This document shows positions 1 to 9,600 of a stretch of 64,000 nucleotides of DNA, one piece after another. The translations under genes and the position numbers were made by a program. The stretch lies in contig JANXSM010000045.1 of assembly GCA_025352665.1 (NCBI GenBank), positions 1 through 64,000 on the forward strand. Direction: 5' to 3'. Within the stretch, counting starts at the first letter, position 1, and each line of letters opens with the position of its first letter. The stretch is from Rhodospirillales bacterium. Its GTDB lineage: Bacteria; Pseudomonadota; Alphaproteobacteria; Acetobacterales; Acetobacteraceae. The notes below the pieces were generated by a model, which saw only the letters and a program-made list of their open reading frames with translations, was not told the origin of the DNA and ran no database searches.

Positions 1-150
1 CTGCTCGACGGTGGGTTGCGCATCCGGCCGATGGTGCTGCCGGACCGCTTTCTGGAACACGACGCACCCGCCCGGCAGATGATCGACGCCGGGCTGACCG
101 CCGCCGATATCGTCCGCACCGTGACCACGGCCCTGGGGCACGCAGCATGA
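1..150 (+). CDS. dxs: 1-deoxy-D-xylulose-5-phosphate synthase, C-terminal end (partial)
   Basis: Only the last 49 codons are present; the frame is open from base 1 to TGA at 148-150. The tail contains LPDRFLEHDAP followed by AGLTAADIV, matching the C-terminus of DXS, the thiamine-diphosphate enzyme that makes deoxyxylulose 5-phosphate from pyruvate and glyceraldehyde 3-phosphate at the entry to the MEP isoprenoid pathway. The stop overlaps the hpnM start (ATGA), so the two are probably co-transcribed. A dxs copy at the head of a hopanoid operon would supply isoprenoid precursor for squalene and hopene. The assignment rests on a short tail, so other transketolase-like enzymes cannot be fully excluded. 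Confidence 0.75.
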   Translation: MLDGGLRIRPMVLPDRFLEHDAPARQMIDAGLTAADIVRTVTTALGHAA

Positions 151-767
151 TTTCACGTCGCCTGATCCTCGCCGCACCGCTGGGGCTGTTGGCCCCTGCG
201 GCATTCGGTCAAACGGCAGTGGCGGGTCCCGCGGCTGCCATCCAGATGCTCGACTCGGCGCTCATCATGGTGATGAAGGCCGGCAAGACCCTGCCCTTCG
301 CCACGCGCGCCGCCATGCTGACGCCCGTGGTGCAGCATGTGTTCGACCTGGAGACCCTGTTGCAGAGCTCGGTCGGGCTCTCGCGTTGGAACAGCATTGC
401 CGAGGCGCAGAAGACCGAGCTGCTGGACGCCTTCACCGGGTTCACCGTGTCCAGCTATGTCGGCAATTTTGACGCGTTCAACGGCGAAAGCTTCGCGATC
501 GCGCCGGACCTGCGCCATGTCGGTCGCGATGTCGTGGTGCAGACCAAGCTTATGGGCGCGGGCGGCGACCCGACGCGGCTGGATTACCAGATGCGCGAAA
601 TCGGCGGCAACTGGCGGGTCGTCGATATTCTGCTCGATGGCTCGATCAGCCGCGTCGCGGTGACCCGTTCCGACTTCCGTGCCCTGCTGAGCCGGGGCGA
701 CGTGGGGGGGCTGATCGCCAGCCTGCGGCAGAAATCCAGCAACCTTGCCAACGGTGCTGCGACCTGA
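147..767 (+). CDS. hpnM: HpnM, MlaC/Ttg2D-like periplasmic protein of the hopanoid operon
   Basis: This 206-residue protein has an N-terminal signal peptide (MISRRLILAAPLGLLAPAAF, cleavage expected near residue 21). The mature part resembles the MlaC/Ttg2D phospholipid-binding family: an FDLETLLQSSVG segment near residue 70 and a YQMREIGGNWRVVDILLDG segment near residue 145. HpnM proteins are the hopanoid-operon branch of this family and are thought to carry lipids across the periplasm; the exact cargo is not established. The start overlaps the dxs stop (ATGA) and the stop overlaps the hpnI start (TGATG). The name depends on context as well as on the fold signature. Confidence 0.82.
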   Translation: MISRRLILAAPLGLLAPAAFGQTAVAGPAAAIQMLDSALIMVMKAGKTLPFATRAAMLTPVVQHVFDLETLLQSSVGLSRWNSIAEAQKTELLDAFTGFTVSSYVGNFDAFNGESFAIAPDLRHVGRDVVVQTKLMGAGGDPTRLDYQMREIGGNWRVVDILLDGSISRVAVTRSDFRALLSRGDVGGLIASLRQKSSNLANGAAT

Positions 768-1963
768 TGTCCCTCATGCTGGCCGCTCTTCCTGCGCTGC
801 TGGCCGTCTGCGGCATCGGGCAGGCGTTCGCCGGCTGGCGCTCGGTGCGGCGGTTCGCGCAGGCGCAGGTGGCCGAACCGCGTGCCTGGCCGGCGGTGAC
901 CTTGTTGAAACCGCTGTATGGCGACGAGCCGTTGCTGGAAGCGGCACTGGCCAGCGTGTGCGCCCAGGACTACCCGGATTTTCAGATCGTGTTCGGCGTG
1001 CAGGATGCCGCCGACCCTGCGATATCGGTTGTCGAGCGGCTGCGGCGGCGGTTTCCGCATGTCGAGATCGATCTCGCCATCGATCCCACGCCCCATGGTG
1101 CCAACCGCAAGGTGGCCAATCTGATCAACATGTTCCCGCTCGCGCGGCATGATCTGCTGGTGATCGCCGACAGTGATCTGCATTGCGCGCCGGATTATCT
1201 CACCCGTATCGTCGCCGCCTTCGATGGCCCGCATGTCGGCCTGGTCACCACATTGTATGCCGGGCTGGCGGCAACCCATAATTTGGCGGCCCGGCTCGGC
1301 GCTTCCACGATCAATCATGGTTTTCTGCCCGGTGCGCTGATGTCGCGCGACCTCGGCCGACAGGACTGCCTGGGCGCCACCATGGCTTTGCGGCGCGAGA
1401 TGCTGGCGGCAATCGGCGGGTTGCCGGCTCTGGTTGACCACATCGCCGACGACAATGTGCTCGGCGTGCGAGTACGGGCGCTCGGCCTGCAGATCCGCAT
1501 CGCCAGCACGGTGCCGGCGACCACGGTGCCGGAGACCGGATTGAACGCGTTGTTCCGCCATGAACTGCGGTGGTCGCGCACGATCCTGTCGCTGGTCCCG
1601 GTGGAGTTTGCTTTGTCCTCCATGCAGTTCCCGCTGTTCTGGGCCGCGTTGGCCTGGGCCGTGTCGGGCCAGGTTTGGCTGGGGGCGTTGTTTGCGTTGT
1701 GCTGGCTGGCGCGGGGCCTGGCTGCAACTGGCATCGATCGCAGGCTCGGCCTGGTGCGGCGCGGCTGGGCGACACCGGCACCGGTGTTGCTGTTGCCGCT
1801 GCGCGATCTGCTCTCGATGGCCATCATCTTCGCGAGCTATGCCAGCGATAAAGTGGAATGGCGCGGCCAGATGATGCATACACGCCGGCCAGAGCAACCA
1901 CCCTCGCCCCTCGACCGAGACATAGACCGCGCCGCGGCGCGCCAAGGGACCGTATTGTCATGA
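767..1963 (+). CDS. hpnI: HpnI, hopanoid GT21-like glycosyltransferase
   Basis: The 398-residue protein is a membrane-associated glycosyltransferase of the ceramide glucosyltransferase type. It has a hydrophobic N-terminus, a GT-A fold with LLKPLYGDEPLLEAAL near residue 45, a DSD motif (ADSDLHC) near residue 127, the acceptor-side DDN motif near residue 227, and HELRW near residue 264 in the (Q/R)xxRW region. Hydrophobic segments follow between about residues 285 and 360. In characterised bacteria HpnI adds N-acetylglucosamine to bacteriohopanetetrol, HpnK removes the acetyl group, and HpnJ forms the cyclitol ether. All three occur here in the order I-J-K, which makes the call strong. The start overlaps the hpnM stop (TGATG). 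Confidence 0.9.
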   Translation: MSLMLAALPALLAVCGIGQAFAGWRSVRRFAQAQVAEPRAWPAVTLLKPLYGDEPLLEAALASVCAQDYPDFQIVFGVQDAADPAISVVERLRRRFPHVEIDLAIDPTPHGANRKVANLINMFPLARHDLLVIADSDLHCAPDYLTRIVAAFDGPHVGLVTTLYAGLAATHNLAARLGASTINHGFLPGALMSRDLGRQDCLGATMALRREMLAAIGGLPALVDHIADDNVLGVRVRALGLQIRIASTVPATTVPETGLNALFRHELRWSRTILSLVPVEFALSSMQFPLFWAALAWAVSGQVWLGALFALCWLARGLAATGIDRRLGLVRRGWATPAPVLLLPLRDLLSMAIIFASYASDKVEWRGQMMHTRRPEQPPSPLDRDIDRAAARQGTVLS

Positions 1964-3387
1964 TGAAGACCCTGTTCCTCCAACCGCCCTCGTTCGATGG
2001 GTTCGACGGTGGCGCCGGATCGCGCTACCAGGCGAAGCGCGAGATCAAAAGCTTTTGGTTCCCGACCTGGCTGGCCCAGCCCGCCGCCCTGATCCCCGGC
2101 TCCACGCTGATCGACGCGCCGCCGGCGCGCATCGGCATGGATGTGGTGCTGAAGGCGGCGGCCGAGCACGAGCTGTGCATCATTCACACCTCCACGCCCA
2201 GCTTCGCCTCCGACGTGAAGGTGGCCGCGGCGCTGAAACAGGCCAACCCGAAGTTGATCATCGGCATGGTCGGCGCCAAGGTGGCTGTGCAGCCGACCGA
2301 GAGCCTGGAGCAGGGCCTGCCGATCGATTTCGTCGCCCGCAACGAGTTCGATTTCACCATCAAGGAAGTCGCCGAAGGGCGTGACTGGCGCGAGATCGAC
2401 GGCATTTCCTATCGCGCGGACGATGGCAGCCTGGTCCACAACAAGGACCGCGCCATGCTGCAGAACATGGACGACCTGCCCTTCGTCAGCACCGTCTACA
2501 AGCAGCTGCGCATCGAGGATTATTTCATCGGCTACCTCATGCACCCCTATGTCTCGATCTACACGGGACGCGGCTGCAAAAGCCATTGCACCTTCTGCCT
2601 GTGGCCGCAGACCGTGGGCGGACACACCTATCGTGTGCGGAGCCCGGAGCATGTGGCCGCGGAGATCCGCCAGATCCAGCGCGACTTCCCGCAGGTGAAG
2701 GAGATCTTCTTCGACGACGACACCTTCACCGACAATCTGCCGCGCGCCGAAGCGATTGCGAAGGAACTCGGCAAGCTCGGAGTGATCTGGTCCTGCAACG
2801 CCAAGGCGAATGTGCCGCGGGCGACGCTTGAAGTGTTGAAGGCCAATGGTCTGCGCCTGCTGCTCGTGGGCTATGAGAGCGGCAACCAGCAGATTCTGCA
2901 CAACATCAAGAAGGGCATACTGATCGCGACGGCGCGGCGCTTCACCAAGGATTGCCACGAACTCGGCATCAAGATCCACGGCACCTTCATTCTTGGGCTG
3001 CCCGGCGAAACCCGCGAGACCATCCAGGAGACCATCACCTTCGCCAAGGAGATCAACCCCCATACGCTGCAGGTGTCGCTGGCGGCACCGTATCCGGGGA
3101 CGTTCCTTTATAAGCAGGCGGTGGAGAATGGCTGGCTCGACGCCGAGCATGCGGAGCTGATCGACGATCACGGCGTGCAGATTGCCCCGCTGCACTACCC
3201 GCATCTGTCGCACACAGAAATCTTTGAGAGCGTCGAGGTGTTCTACAAGAAGTTCTACTTCCGCGCGCCGAAGATCGCCTCGATCGTGAGCGAGATGATC
3301 CGCAGCCCGCAGATGATGAAGCGGCGGCTGCGCGAGGGTGTGGAGTTTTTCCAGTTCCTGCGTGAACGCCACAAGGAAGCCGCCTGA
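1960..3387 (+). CDS. hpnJ: HpnJ, B12-binding radical SAM hopanoid cyclitol-ether synthase
   Basis: The 475-residue protein has an N-terminal cobalamin-binding-like domain (about residues 1-170) and a radical SAM domain with the CxxxCxxC cluster motif in GRGCKSHCTFCLWPQ near residue 200. A SAM-binding GYESG segment follows. HpnJ converts glucosaminyl-bacteriohopanetetrol into the cyclitol ether by ring contraction in characterised bacteria. The chosen start is the first ATG of an ATGATG overlapping the hpnI stop; a longer in-frame start at 1858 would add 34 Arg/Pro-rich residues that overlap hpnI and look non-coding. The gap to hpnK is 8 bases. Confidence 0.92.
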   Translation: MMKTLFLQPPSFDGFDGGAGSRYQAKREIKSFWFPTWLAQPAALIPGSTLIDAPPARIGMDVVLKAAAEHELCIIHTSTPSFASDVKVAAALKQANPKLIIGMVGAKVAVQPTESLEQGLPIDFVARNEFDFTIKEVAEGRDWREIDGISYRADDGSLVHNKDRAMLQNMDDLPFVSTVYKQLRIEDYFIGYLMHPYVSIYTGRGCKSHCTFCLWPQTVGGHTYRVRSPEHVAAEIRQIQRDFPQVKEIFFDDDTFTDNLPRAEAIAKELGKLGVIWSCNAKANVPRATLEVLKANGLRLLLVGYESGNQQILHNIKKGILIATARRFTKDCHELGIKIHGTFILGLPGETRETIQETITFAKEINPHTLQVSLAAPYPGTFLYKQAVENGWLDAEHAELIDDHGVQIAPLHYPHLSHTEIFESVEVFYKKFYFRAPKIASIVSEMIRSPQMMKRRLREGVEFFQFLRERHKEAA

Positions 3388-3395
3388 GCTTTGCC

Positions 3396-4205
3396 ATGCC
3401 GCGCCGGGTAATCGTCTCGGCGGATGATTTCGGCCTGTCCGAAGCGGTGAACGCAGGCATCGAGCGCGCTCATCGCGAGGGCGTGCTCGGGGCCGCGAGC
3501 CTGATGGTGGCCGGGGCCGCTGCTGCAGATGCGGTGCGGCGGGCGCGGTCCATGCCGGGGTTGCGCGTTGGGCTGCATCTGGTCGTGATCGAGGGCGCCT
3601 CGATGCTGGCGGATCCCGCTCTGGTGGATGGGCGGGGGTGGTTTGCCTCTGACCAGTTGCGGTTGGGGGTGAATTACTTCTTTCGCCCGCAGGTGCGCCA
3701 TGCGTTGGAGCGTGAAATCCGCGCCCAGTTCGCAGCCTTTGCCGCCACCGGGCTGGAATTGGCGCATGCCGATGCACACAAGCACATGCATATGCATCCC
3801 ACGGTCGGGCGCATGATGATCGACATCGGCCGCGAATTCGGCCTGCGCCATGTGCGCGTGCCAGCCGAGCCGGTCGAGGTGCTGGCCGCCTGTGGCACGC
3901 CTTCGGGCTTCGGCGCCCGGGCCATGCTGGCGGGAACGCGGGTGCTGCGGGGGCAGGTTGAACGCGCCGGGATGACTGCGCCGGACCAAGTGTTCGGCCT
4001 CGCCTGGTCCGGCCATATGACAGAGGCACGGATGCTGCGTCTGATCCCGCGGCTGCCGCGTGGTCTCAGCGAAATCTATTTCCATCCCGCGGCGAGCCGC
4101 GACGCAACTTTGCAGGCCTTGATGCCTTCCTACGACCATGTCGGTGAACTCGAGGCTCTGCTGAGCCCGGCGGTGCGGCAGGCCTTGGGGGAAGTTGCGT
4201 CATGA
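3396..4205 (+). CDS. hpnK: HpnK, hopanoid N-acetylglucosaminyl deacetylase (YdjC family)
   Basis: This 269-residue protein belongs to the YdjC/ChbG deacetylase family. The N-terminus has the metal-binding SADDFGLSEAVNAGI motif (residues 8-22). A His-rich segment, HADAHKHMHMHP, near residue 125 provides further metal ligands. HpnK removes the acetyl group from N-acetylglucosaminyl-bacteriohopanetetrol, the step between HpnI and HpnJ. It follows hpnJ by 8 bases and its stop overlaps the next start (ATGA), so it is in the middle of one transcript. Confidence 0.9.
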   Translation: MPRRVIVSADDFGLSEAVNAGIERAHREGVLGAASLMVAGAAAADAVRRARSMPGLRVGLHLVVIEGASMLADPALVDGRGWFASDQLRLGVNYFFRPQVRHALEREIRAQFAAFAATGLELAHADAHKHMHMHPTVGRMMIDIGREFGLRHVRVPAEPVEVLAACGTPSGFGARAMLAGTRVLRGQVERAGMTAPDQVFGLAWSGHMTEARMLRLIPRLPRGLSEIYFHPAASRDATLQALMPSYDHVGELEALLSPAVRQALGEVAS

Positions 4206-4846
4206 TCGAGCTTTGGCACTGGCGGCGGCGGACGTCCGAGATTTACGCGGCCATCCGGGCAAGTGCTGACCCCGCGGCCGCCTGGGCACTGTGGCGTGAG
4301 ACGCGCGACGCGATGTTTCGCACCCATGCACAGTCGCCGATCGATGTGGCGGAGCGGGAGACCTACCCCGGCATTCCACTGTTTCCCTATGACCCGGCGC
4401 TGCGGTTGTTCTCGCATCTGGCACCGCATGGTGGCGCCAGGCTGGCGCTCGCCGCCGGGGCGGACGGGGCCGTCGCCGCCGAGCCTTTCGCACGCACGAT
4501 CGGGCTGGCCTCCACCCTGGGGCGCGAACTGACGCTCTACTGGATCGGCGGCTACGGCGGTGGCGTGTTCCTGCCGTTCGCCGACGCCACCAGCGGTTAC
4601 GAGACCTATGGTGGTGGCCGCTATCTGCTCGACACGATCAAGGGCGCCGATCTCGGCCAGGCGCCGGACGGTCGGGCTATCCTTGATTTCAACTTCGCCT
4701 ACGCGCCGTCCTGCGCGCATTCGCAGCGCTTTGTCTGCCCGTTGGCGCCGGCTGAGAACCGGCTTTCTGCATCCGTTCGGGGTGGAGAGAGGTCGGCTGG
4801 AACCGGTGGGGGTTTGCAGCGTCCTGTTGAGGAATGCGTTGCTTAA
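4202..4846 (+). CDS. DUF1684 family protein
   Basis: The 214-residue protein has the hallmark C-terminal half of DUF1684: YGGGRYLLDTIKGADLG near residue 137, then LDFNFAYAPSC and VCPLAPAENRL near residue 180. The family is widespread and no enzymatic role is established. The N-terminal half also fits (a WRETRDAMFRTHAQSP segment). It is translationally coupled to hpnK (ATGA), so it probably shares the hopanoid transcript, but a role in hopanoid chemistry is only inferred from position. The last 20 residues are rich in Gly and Arg and may not be conserved. Confidence 0.8.
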   Translation: MIELWHWRRRTSEIYAAIRASADPAAAWALWRETRDAMFRTHAQSPIDVAERETYPGIPLFPYDPALRLFSHLAPHGGARLALAAGADGAVAAEPFARTIGLASTLGRELTLYWIGGYGGGVFLPFADATSGYETYGGGRYLLDTIKGADLGQAPDGRAILDFNFAYAPSCAHSQRFVCPLAPAENRLSASVRGGERSAGTGGGLQRPVEECVA

Positions 4847-4875
4847 CATTGGTTGCAAATGGGTGGGTTGGGGCG

Positions 4876-5136
4876 ATGCGAGTCACCGGGATTTTCATGG
4901 CGGCGGTGATGGCGGCGGGAGTTTTGGCCGGCGCGCCGGCGTTTGCGGCGAACATGTGCAAGACCGAGAACATGAGCTGCGCCACGACCATGCCGGTCGA
5001 TGGGTTCTGCCAGTGTACGTCGCAGGGCCCGACCCAGGATGGGAAGGTTGTCGCGGACCAGGCGCCGGCGAAGGCGAATGCGACGAGCGTGGGGTGCAGT
5101 GCCAACTCCAAGGACCCTGGTTGCACCAAGCCATAG
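4876..5136 (+). CDS. Small secreted Cys-containing protein, function unknown
   Basis: The 86-residue product starts with a clear signal peptide (MRVTGIFMAAVMAAGVLAG, cleavage expected after AFA near residue 24). The mature part of about 60 residues has five cysteines and Asn/Thr/Gly/Asp, typical of a small exported protein stabilised by disulfides. I chose ATG 4876 because it begins the signal peptide; an upstream in-frame ATG at 4834 would put 14 extra residues in front of it. No family is recognised. It sits 29 bases after the hopanoid operon on the same strand. Confidence 0.65.
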   Translation: MRVTGIFMAAVMAAGVLAGAPAFAANMCKTENMSCATTMPVDGFCQCTSQGPTQDGKVVADQAPAKANATSVGCSANSKDPGCTKP

Positions 5137-5255
5137 CGAAGCGGCTGTGGTCGGTTGGGTGACCAGCACCGGCACGCTCGACTGATCGGCGGTTACGAAT
5201 TCTTCAAGGTTTTCGGGCCACCCTGACGCTGCAGAGATAGGCTGCACGTGCAAGG

Positions 5256-6494
5256 ATGTTTGATGTGAAGCCAGGATTTGCGGCACTCGTTGTGGACGAC
5301 GATGAGTTCAGCCGAAGAACCGCGGTGCGGGTGCTGCATCGCCTCGGTGCGGGATCGGTGATGGAGGCGGGGGACGGCGAGCAGGCGCTGCGCTGTGCCA
5401 GGACGGCCGCGGGGCGGCTTGACCTTGTGGTGTGCGACCTCAGGATGCCGCAGCTCGATGGGATCGAGACGCTGCGCTACCTGGCCACGGACAACGCATC
5501 GACCTTGTTCGTGTTTGCCAGCAGTGCCGATGCCCGCGTGTTGCGCAGTGCGCGGGACATGGCGTCGACCTTCGGCATCCGCTCGCTGCGCACGCTGGAA
5601 AAGCCGGTCACGCCGCTGAAGCTGCAGGCGATATTCGATGAGGTGGAGGCCTGCGCGGTGGAAGCCTGCGCGGCAATAGATGTGGTGCCGGCCCGCGAGG
5701 CCAGCCGCCTGGTAAGCGCGGACGATCTGTTGCGCGGGGTGCGGGCCGGGGAACTGGCAGCCTACTACCAGCCCAAGGTGACGATGTCCGATCGGGAGGT
5801 GGCGGGTGCCGAGGCGTTGGTGCGCTGGCATCATCCGGTGCATGGCCTGCTGTCGCCACACGCCTTCCTGTCGGTGGCCAACGCGTCCGGACTGATGGAA
5901 CAGCTGACCGACCTGATGTTCGCCGCCGCGGTTGCGCGTTGCGCACAGTGGCGACTGGCCGGGCTCGATATCTCCGTCAGCGTCAACCTGCCGATCGAAT
6001 GCCTGGGCTCGCGCGATCTGCCGCGCCGGTTGGAGGCGGTCACGATCGCTCACCGGCTGCTGCCGGAGCACATGATTCTGGAAGTGCCGGAGGACGGCTG
6101 GCTGCGTGACGAGGCCGTGGCACGCGAGGTGCTCACGCGGTTGCGGGTGCACGGGTTCAATCTGTCGATCGACGATTTCGGCACCGGCTACTCCACCACG
6201 CAGCAGCTGCTGCAGGCGCCGTTCAATGAAATGAAGATCGACCAGTCGTTCGTCATTGCGGCGCCGGGGGATGAGGAGTCGGCGGTGGTGCTGAGCTCCA
6301 GCATCGCTCTTGCGCATCGGCTGGGGTTGACCGTGGTGGGCGAGGGGGCTGAGACGCAGGCGCATTGGGATATTCTGCGCCAGGCGGGTTGCGATCAGGT
6401 GCAGGGCTATTTCGTCGCCCGGCCGATGCCCGGCGACGATTTCCTGGCCTGGTCGCGCAGCTGGAAGGCGCAACTGGTCACGGTCTTGGGCTGA
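5256..6494 (+). CDS. Response regulator with EAL c-di-GMP phosphodiesterase output
   Basis: The 412-residue protein has an N-terminal receiver domain (about residues 8-130) with acidic residues DDDE at 14-17 and the phospho-acceptor Asp61 in VCDLRMPQLDG. An EAL domain follows (about residues 155-405). The EAL signature is at 186-188 (AEALVRW), and DDFGTGYS near residue 310 keeps the metal-binding Asp pair, so phosphodiesterase activity is expected. There is no GGDEF domain. It probably hydrolyses cyclic di-GMP under control of a kinase; the convergent hybrid kinase downstream is the obvious candidate. The TGA stop is the first base triplet of a 55-bp palindrome. Confidence 0.9.
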   Translation: MFDVKPGFAALVVDDDEFSRRTAVRVLHRLGAGSVMEAGDGEQALRCARTAAGRLDLVVCDLRMPQLDGIETLRYLATDNASTLFVFASSADARVLRSARDMASTFGIRSLRTLEKPVTPLKLQAIFDEVEACAVEACAAIDVVPAREASRLVSADDLLRGVRAGELAAYYQPKVTMSDREVAGAEALVRWHHPVHGLLSPHAFLSVANASGLMEQLTDLMFAAAVARCAQWRLAGLDISVSVNLPIECLGSRDLPRRLEAVTIAHRLLPEHMILEVPEDGWLRDEAVAREVLTRLRVHGFNLSIDDFGTGYSTTQQLLQAPFNEMKIDQSFVIAAPGDEESAVVLSSSIALAHRLGLTVVGEGAETQAHWDILRQAGCDQVQGYFVARPMPGDDFLAWSRSWKAQLVTVLG

Positions 6495-6546
6495 TACCGG
6501 CCCGCCTTGATGCTGACGCTTCCAGCATCAAGGCGGGCCGGTATCA
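6492..6546. repeat. Palindromic repeat, TGATACC family, copy 1
   Basis: Two perfect 24-bp inverted arms (6492-6515 and 6523-6546) are separated by 7 bases. The arms begin TGATACCGGCCCGCC. The first three bases are the stop codon of the EAL gene. The element lies between convergent genes and would form a very stable RNA hairpin, so it may end both transcripts, although there is no T-tract. A second member lies at 12948-13000 with the same terminal bases. Confidence 0.85.
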
Positions 6547-6620
6547 AGCGTCCTGCAGCTTGCGGCATGCAAGCTGTTGCGTGTCGCGGGGCTGGACGGC
6601 GGCGGCGCGCAAAATATGAC

Positions 6621-9600
6621 TCATGTGTCAACCTCAAGGCGGGTTGGTATGCGTTCGAAAACATCGCGACCGGCAGTGAACCGTTGCAAGGCGGATTCGG
6701 CGCCAAGACCTGCGGCGCACAGGATTTGGAAGGCGTTCTGCAACCCGGCCGGGTCGCCATTTTGGGCGGCGGTTTCCACTGAGCGTCCCGCAATGGCGAG
6801 GCGTGTGGCGCCCACGGAGAAGGCGGCACCGGCCAGCCTGTGCGCGGCCGTGGCGATCGCCACCCGGTCGGGCTCGGCCGCCTGCAGCAGGAGCGCGAGA
6901 TCGGCCTGTTGCGATGTTGCGGTTTCGCGGAACTCGCCGAGCCAGGCGGCGCCGTCGGGATCGGCGGGATCGAACAGCTCACGGTACAGCGTGGGGTCGA
7001 AGTCCGGTTCGCAAGCCTCGCCTGGGGGCGCCAGGGCTGGCTGGGGCATCGTGGGCACGTCGAAATAGGACGCCAGTACGCGTGAGAGCTGCGCCAGGGT
7101 GAGCGGCTTGATCGCGACCTCGTTCATGCCGGCGCGTCGACACCGCTCGAGCTGTGCGGGGGTGACGTCGGCGGTGAGGCCCACGATCGGCAGATCGCAG
7201 AGCGGCGGCTGGGATGCGCGGATGGCGGTGGTCAGCCCGGCGCCGTCCATGCCGGGCATGTGGCAGTCGGTCACCAGCAAATCGAAGCTCGCGCCACGAA
7301 GTTGTTCGAGCGCGGCTTCCCCGTGCTCGGCGACGGTCACCGCGAAGCCGAGCAGCTCGAGCTGGCGGCGGGTGAGCCAGCGGTTGGTGGGCTCGTCGTC
7401 CGCCACCAGTATATGCTTGCCGGCGGAGCAGACGGCGGTTTGTGTGGGATCCACGCCCGCACGCTCCGGAACTGCGGCGCTGGCGGCGATGAGGGGCAGG
7501 GTGACGGTGAAGCAGCTGCCTGCCGCGGGCGTGCTGGTGACCGTGATCTGGCCGCCGAGTAGGTGGGTGAGCCGGCGCGAGATGCACAGACCCAGGCCGG
7601 TCCCGCCATACGTGCGCGAGGTCGAACGGTCGGCCTGCATGAACGGCTCGAACAGGCGCTCGATCACTTCGGGGCCCATGCCCAGGCCGGTGTCCTGCAC
7701 CGCGAACACCAGCTGTTCGCCGGCATTGCCCGGCGCACAGGTTACCGAGAGGGCGATGGAGCCGTGGGCGGTGAACTTGACGGCGTTGGACAGCAGGTTG
7801 TTCAGGATCTGGCGCAGGCGCAGCGGATCGGTGTCGACCAGTCCGGGCAGGGCGGTATCCAGGTGGAGGTGCAGTTCAACCCCTTTGGCCGCGGCCGCGT
7901 GGACATGCGGCTGGGTCAGGTCGCTGACGAAGTCGCGCAGCCGGGTGGGTACGATTGCGGTCTGCAGGGCGCCGGCCTCGATTTTGGAGAAGTCGAGAAT
8001 GTCGTTCAACACGTCGAGCAGGCTGGCGGCGGAGTTGTGCACCATATCGGCCATGCGGTGCTGATCCTCGGACAGCCTGGTGGCGCGCAGGAGGTCGAGC
8101 ACGCCGAGCAGGCCGCTCATGGGCGAGCGGATCTCGTGGCTCATGGTGGCCAGGAATTCGGATTTCGCCTGCGCGGCACGGTCGGCCTCGTCGCGCGCCG
8201 CGCGCAGCACCGCCTCGTTTTCCAGCCGCTGGGTGACGTCCGAGTAGGTGCGCACGATGCCGCCGCCCGGCAGCGGCGCACTGCGGATTTCTAGGGTGGT
8301 GCCGTTGCTGCGTCGCCGCTCGTAGCAATGCGGCTGGTCGGACACGCCGCCGGACAGGACGAACTGGCGCGAGGCGGCGTCGAGGTCGCCACCGTCATCG
8401 CCGAACTCGCCGTGCTGCCATTGCCAGCGGAGTACCTCGCTGAATTTCGGTCGGGTGGTCATGAGGTCGGCGGGCAGCCCCAGCTTGAGCAGCGCCTGGC
8501 GGTTGATCACCTGCACGCGGTGGTCGGCGTCGATCATCACGATGCCCTGGCTCATGTGTTCCAGTGCGGTTTCCAGCAGATGGGACTTGTGCGCGGTGCG
8601 TGCCTCGCTCTGCCGCAGCGCTTCGCGGGCGCGGGCCAGACGGCCCTGGCGCACGAGCACCAGGACGGTGACCGCCATCAGGACTGCGGTCAGCAGGATG
8701 CCGATGGCGACATACATATGCCGGCTGGCGTCGTATGGCTGCAGCAACTCGGTTTCGCCGATGCCGACGGCCACGATCAACGGAAACCCGGTGACGCCGC
8801 GATAGGAATAGAGCCGGGCCGGTTCCGACCCCAGCGATGGCATCGAGAAGCTGCCGGCCAGGGCCTGGGCGGAGGCTGCCGAGAGGCGAGCGGCGATGTG
8901 CTGGCTGCCGATGGCGGCGGGCGGCTGGCCAGATGCCTGCGCACTCACGCCTGCAGCGCTTCCGCTGGCGCGAACGACGCCGTCGGTGCCGGACAGCAGC
9001 ACCACGCCGGCGCCGCCCAGGTCGACCGAGCGGTAGAAGCGGGTGAAATATTCAGGGTCGAGCGACATGACGATCACGCCGTCGAACGATCCGTTTTCGG
9101 CGAACACCTTGCGGGTGAGTTGGATCGACCATTTGTTGCTGGCGCGGCCCAGCACCGGCTTGCTGACGAACAGAGCGTCCTGCGCGGGGTCGAGCTGGAC
9201 GCGAAAATGCTCGCGGTCGCTGAGATCGATGGTACTGCCGGTGGATGCGAGATTGGATGCGCGCAGCAGCCCGTGCCGGTCGGCAAGCGAGACCTGGAAG
9301 GTGAAGTCGGACAGCGCCAGCGTGCGCTGGCGCCAGGTTGGAATGTCGAAATGATCGGGATCGCCCTGATAGGACTTGCGCATGGCCAGCAGCGCTTGGT
9401 CGGCCTGCTTGACCGAGCGGACGACGTGTTCCTCGAACGCGCGGGCGAGGTTGCCGGTGCTCTGCACCGCGCCGCGCAGCGCCTGGGTGCGCTCGACCGA
9501 CATGGAGTGGATCACCGAGACCCAGACCAGGGCGATGCTGAGCAGTCCCAGGATGGCGGCACCACTTTGGGCGAGCCTGCCCAGGTGGCGCAGGTGCAGG

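Noticed and set aside
584-1945. Long minus-strand frame opposite hpnM-hpnI (453 codons)
   Set aside because: Composition is Arg/His/Gln-rich with no motif; the plus strand carries clear hpn genes over the same bases.
1837-4029. Minus-strand frame of 730 codons opposite hpnJ-hpnK
   Set aside because: Shadow of high-GC coding DNA; hpnJ and hpnK motifs on the plus strand are decisive.
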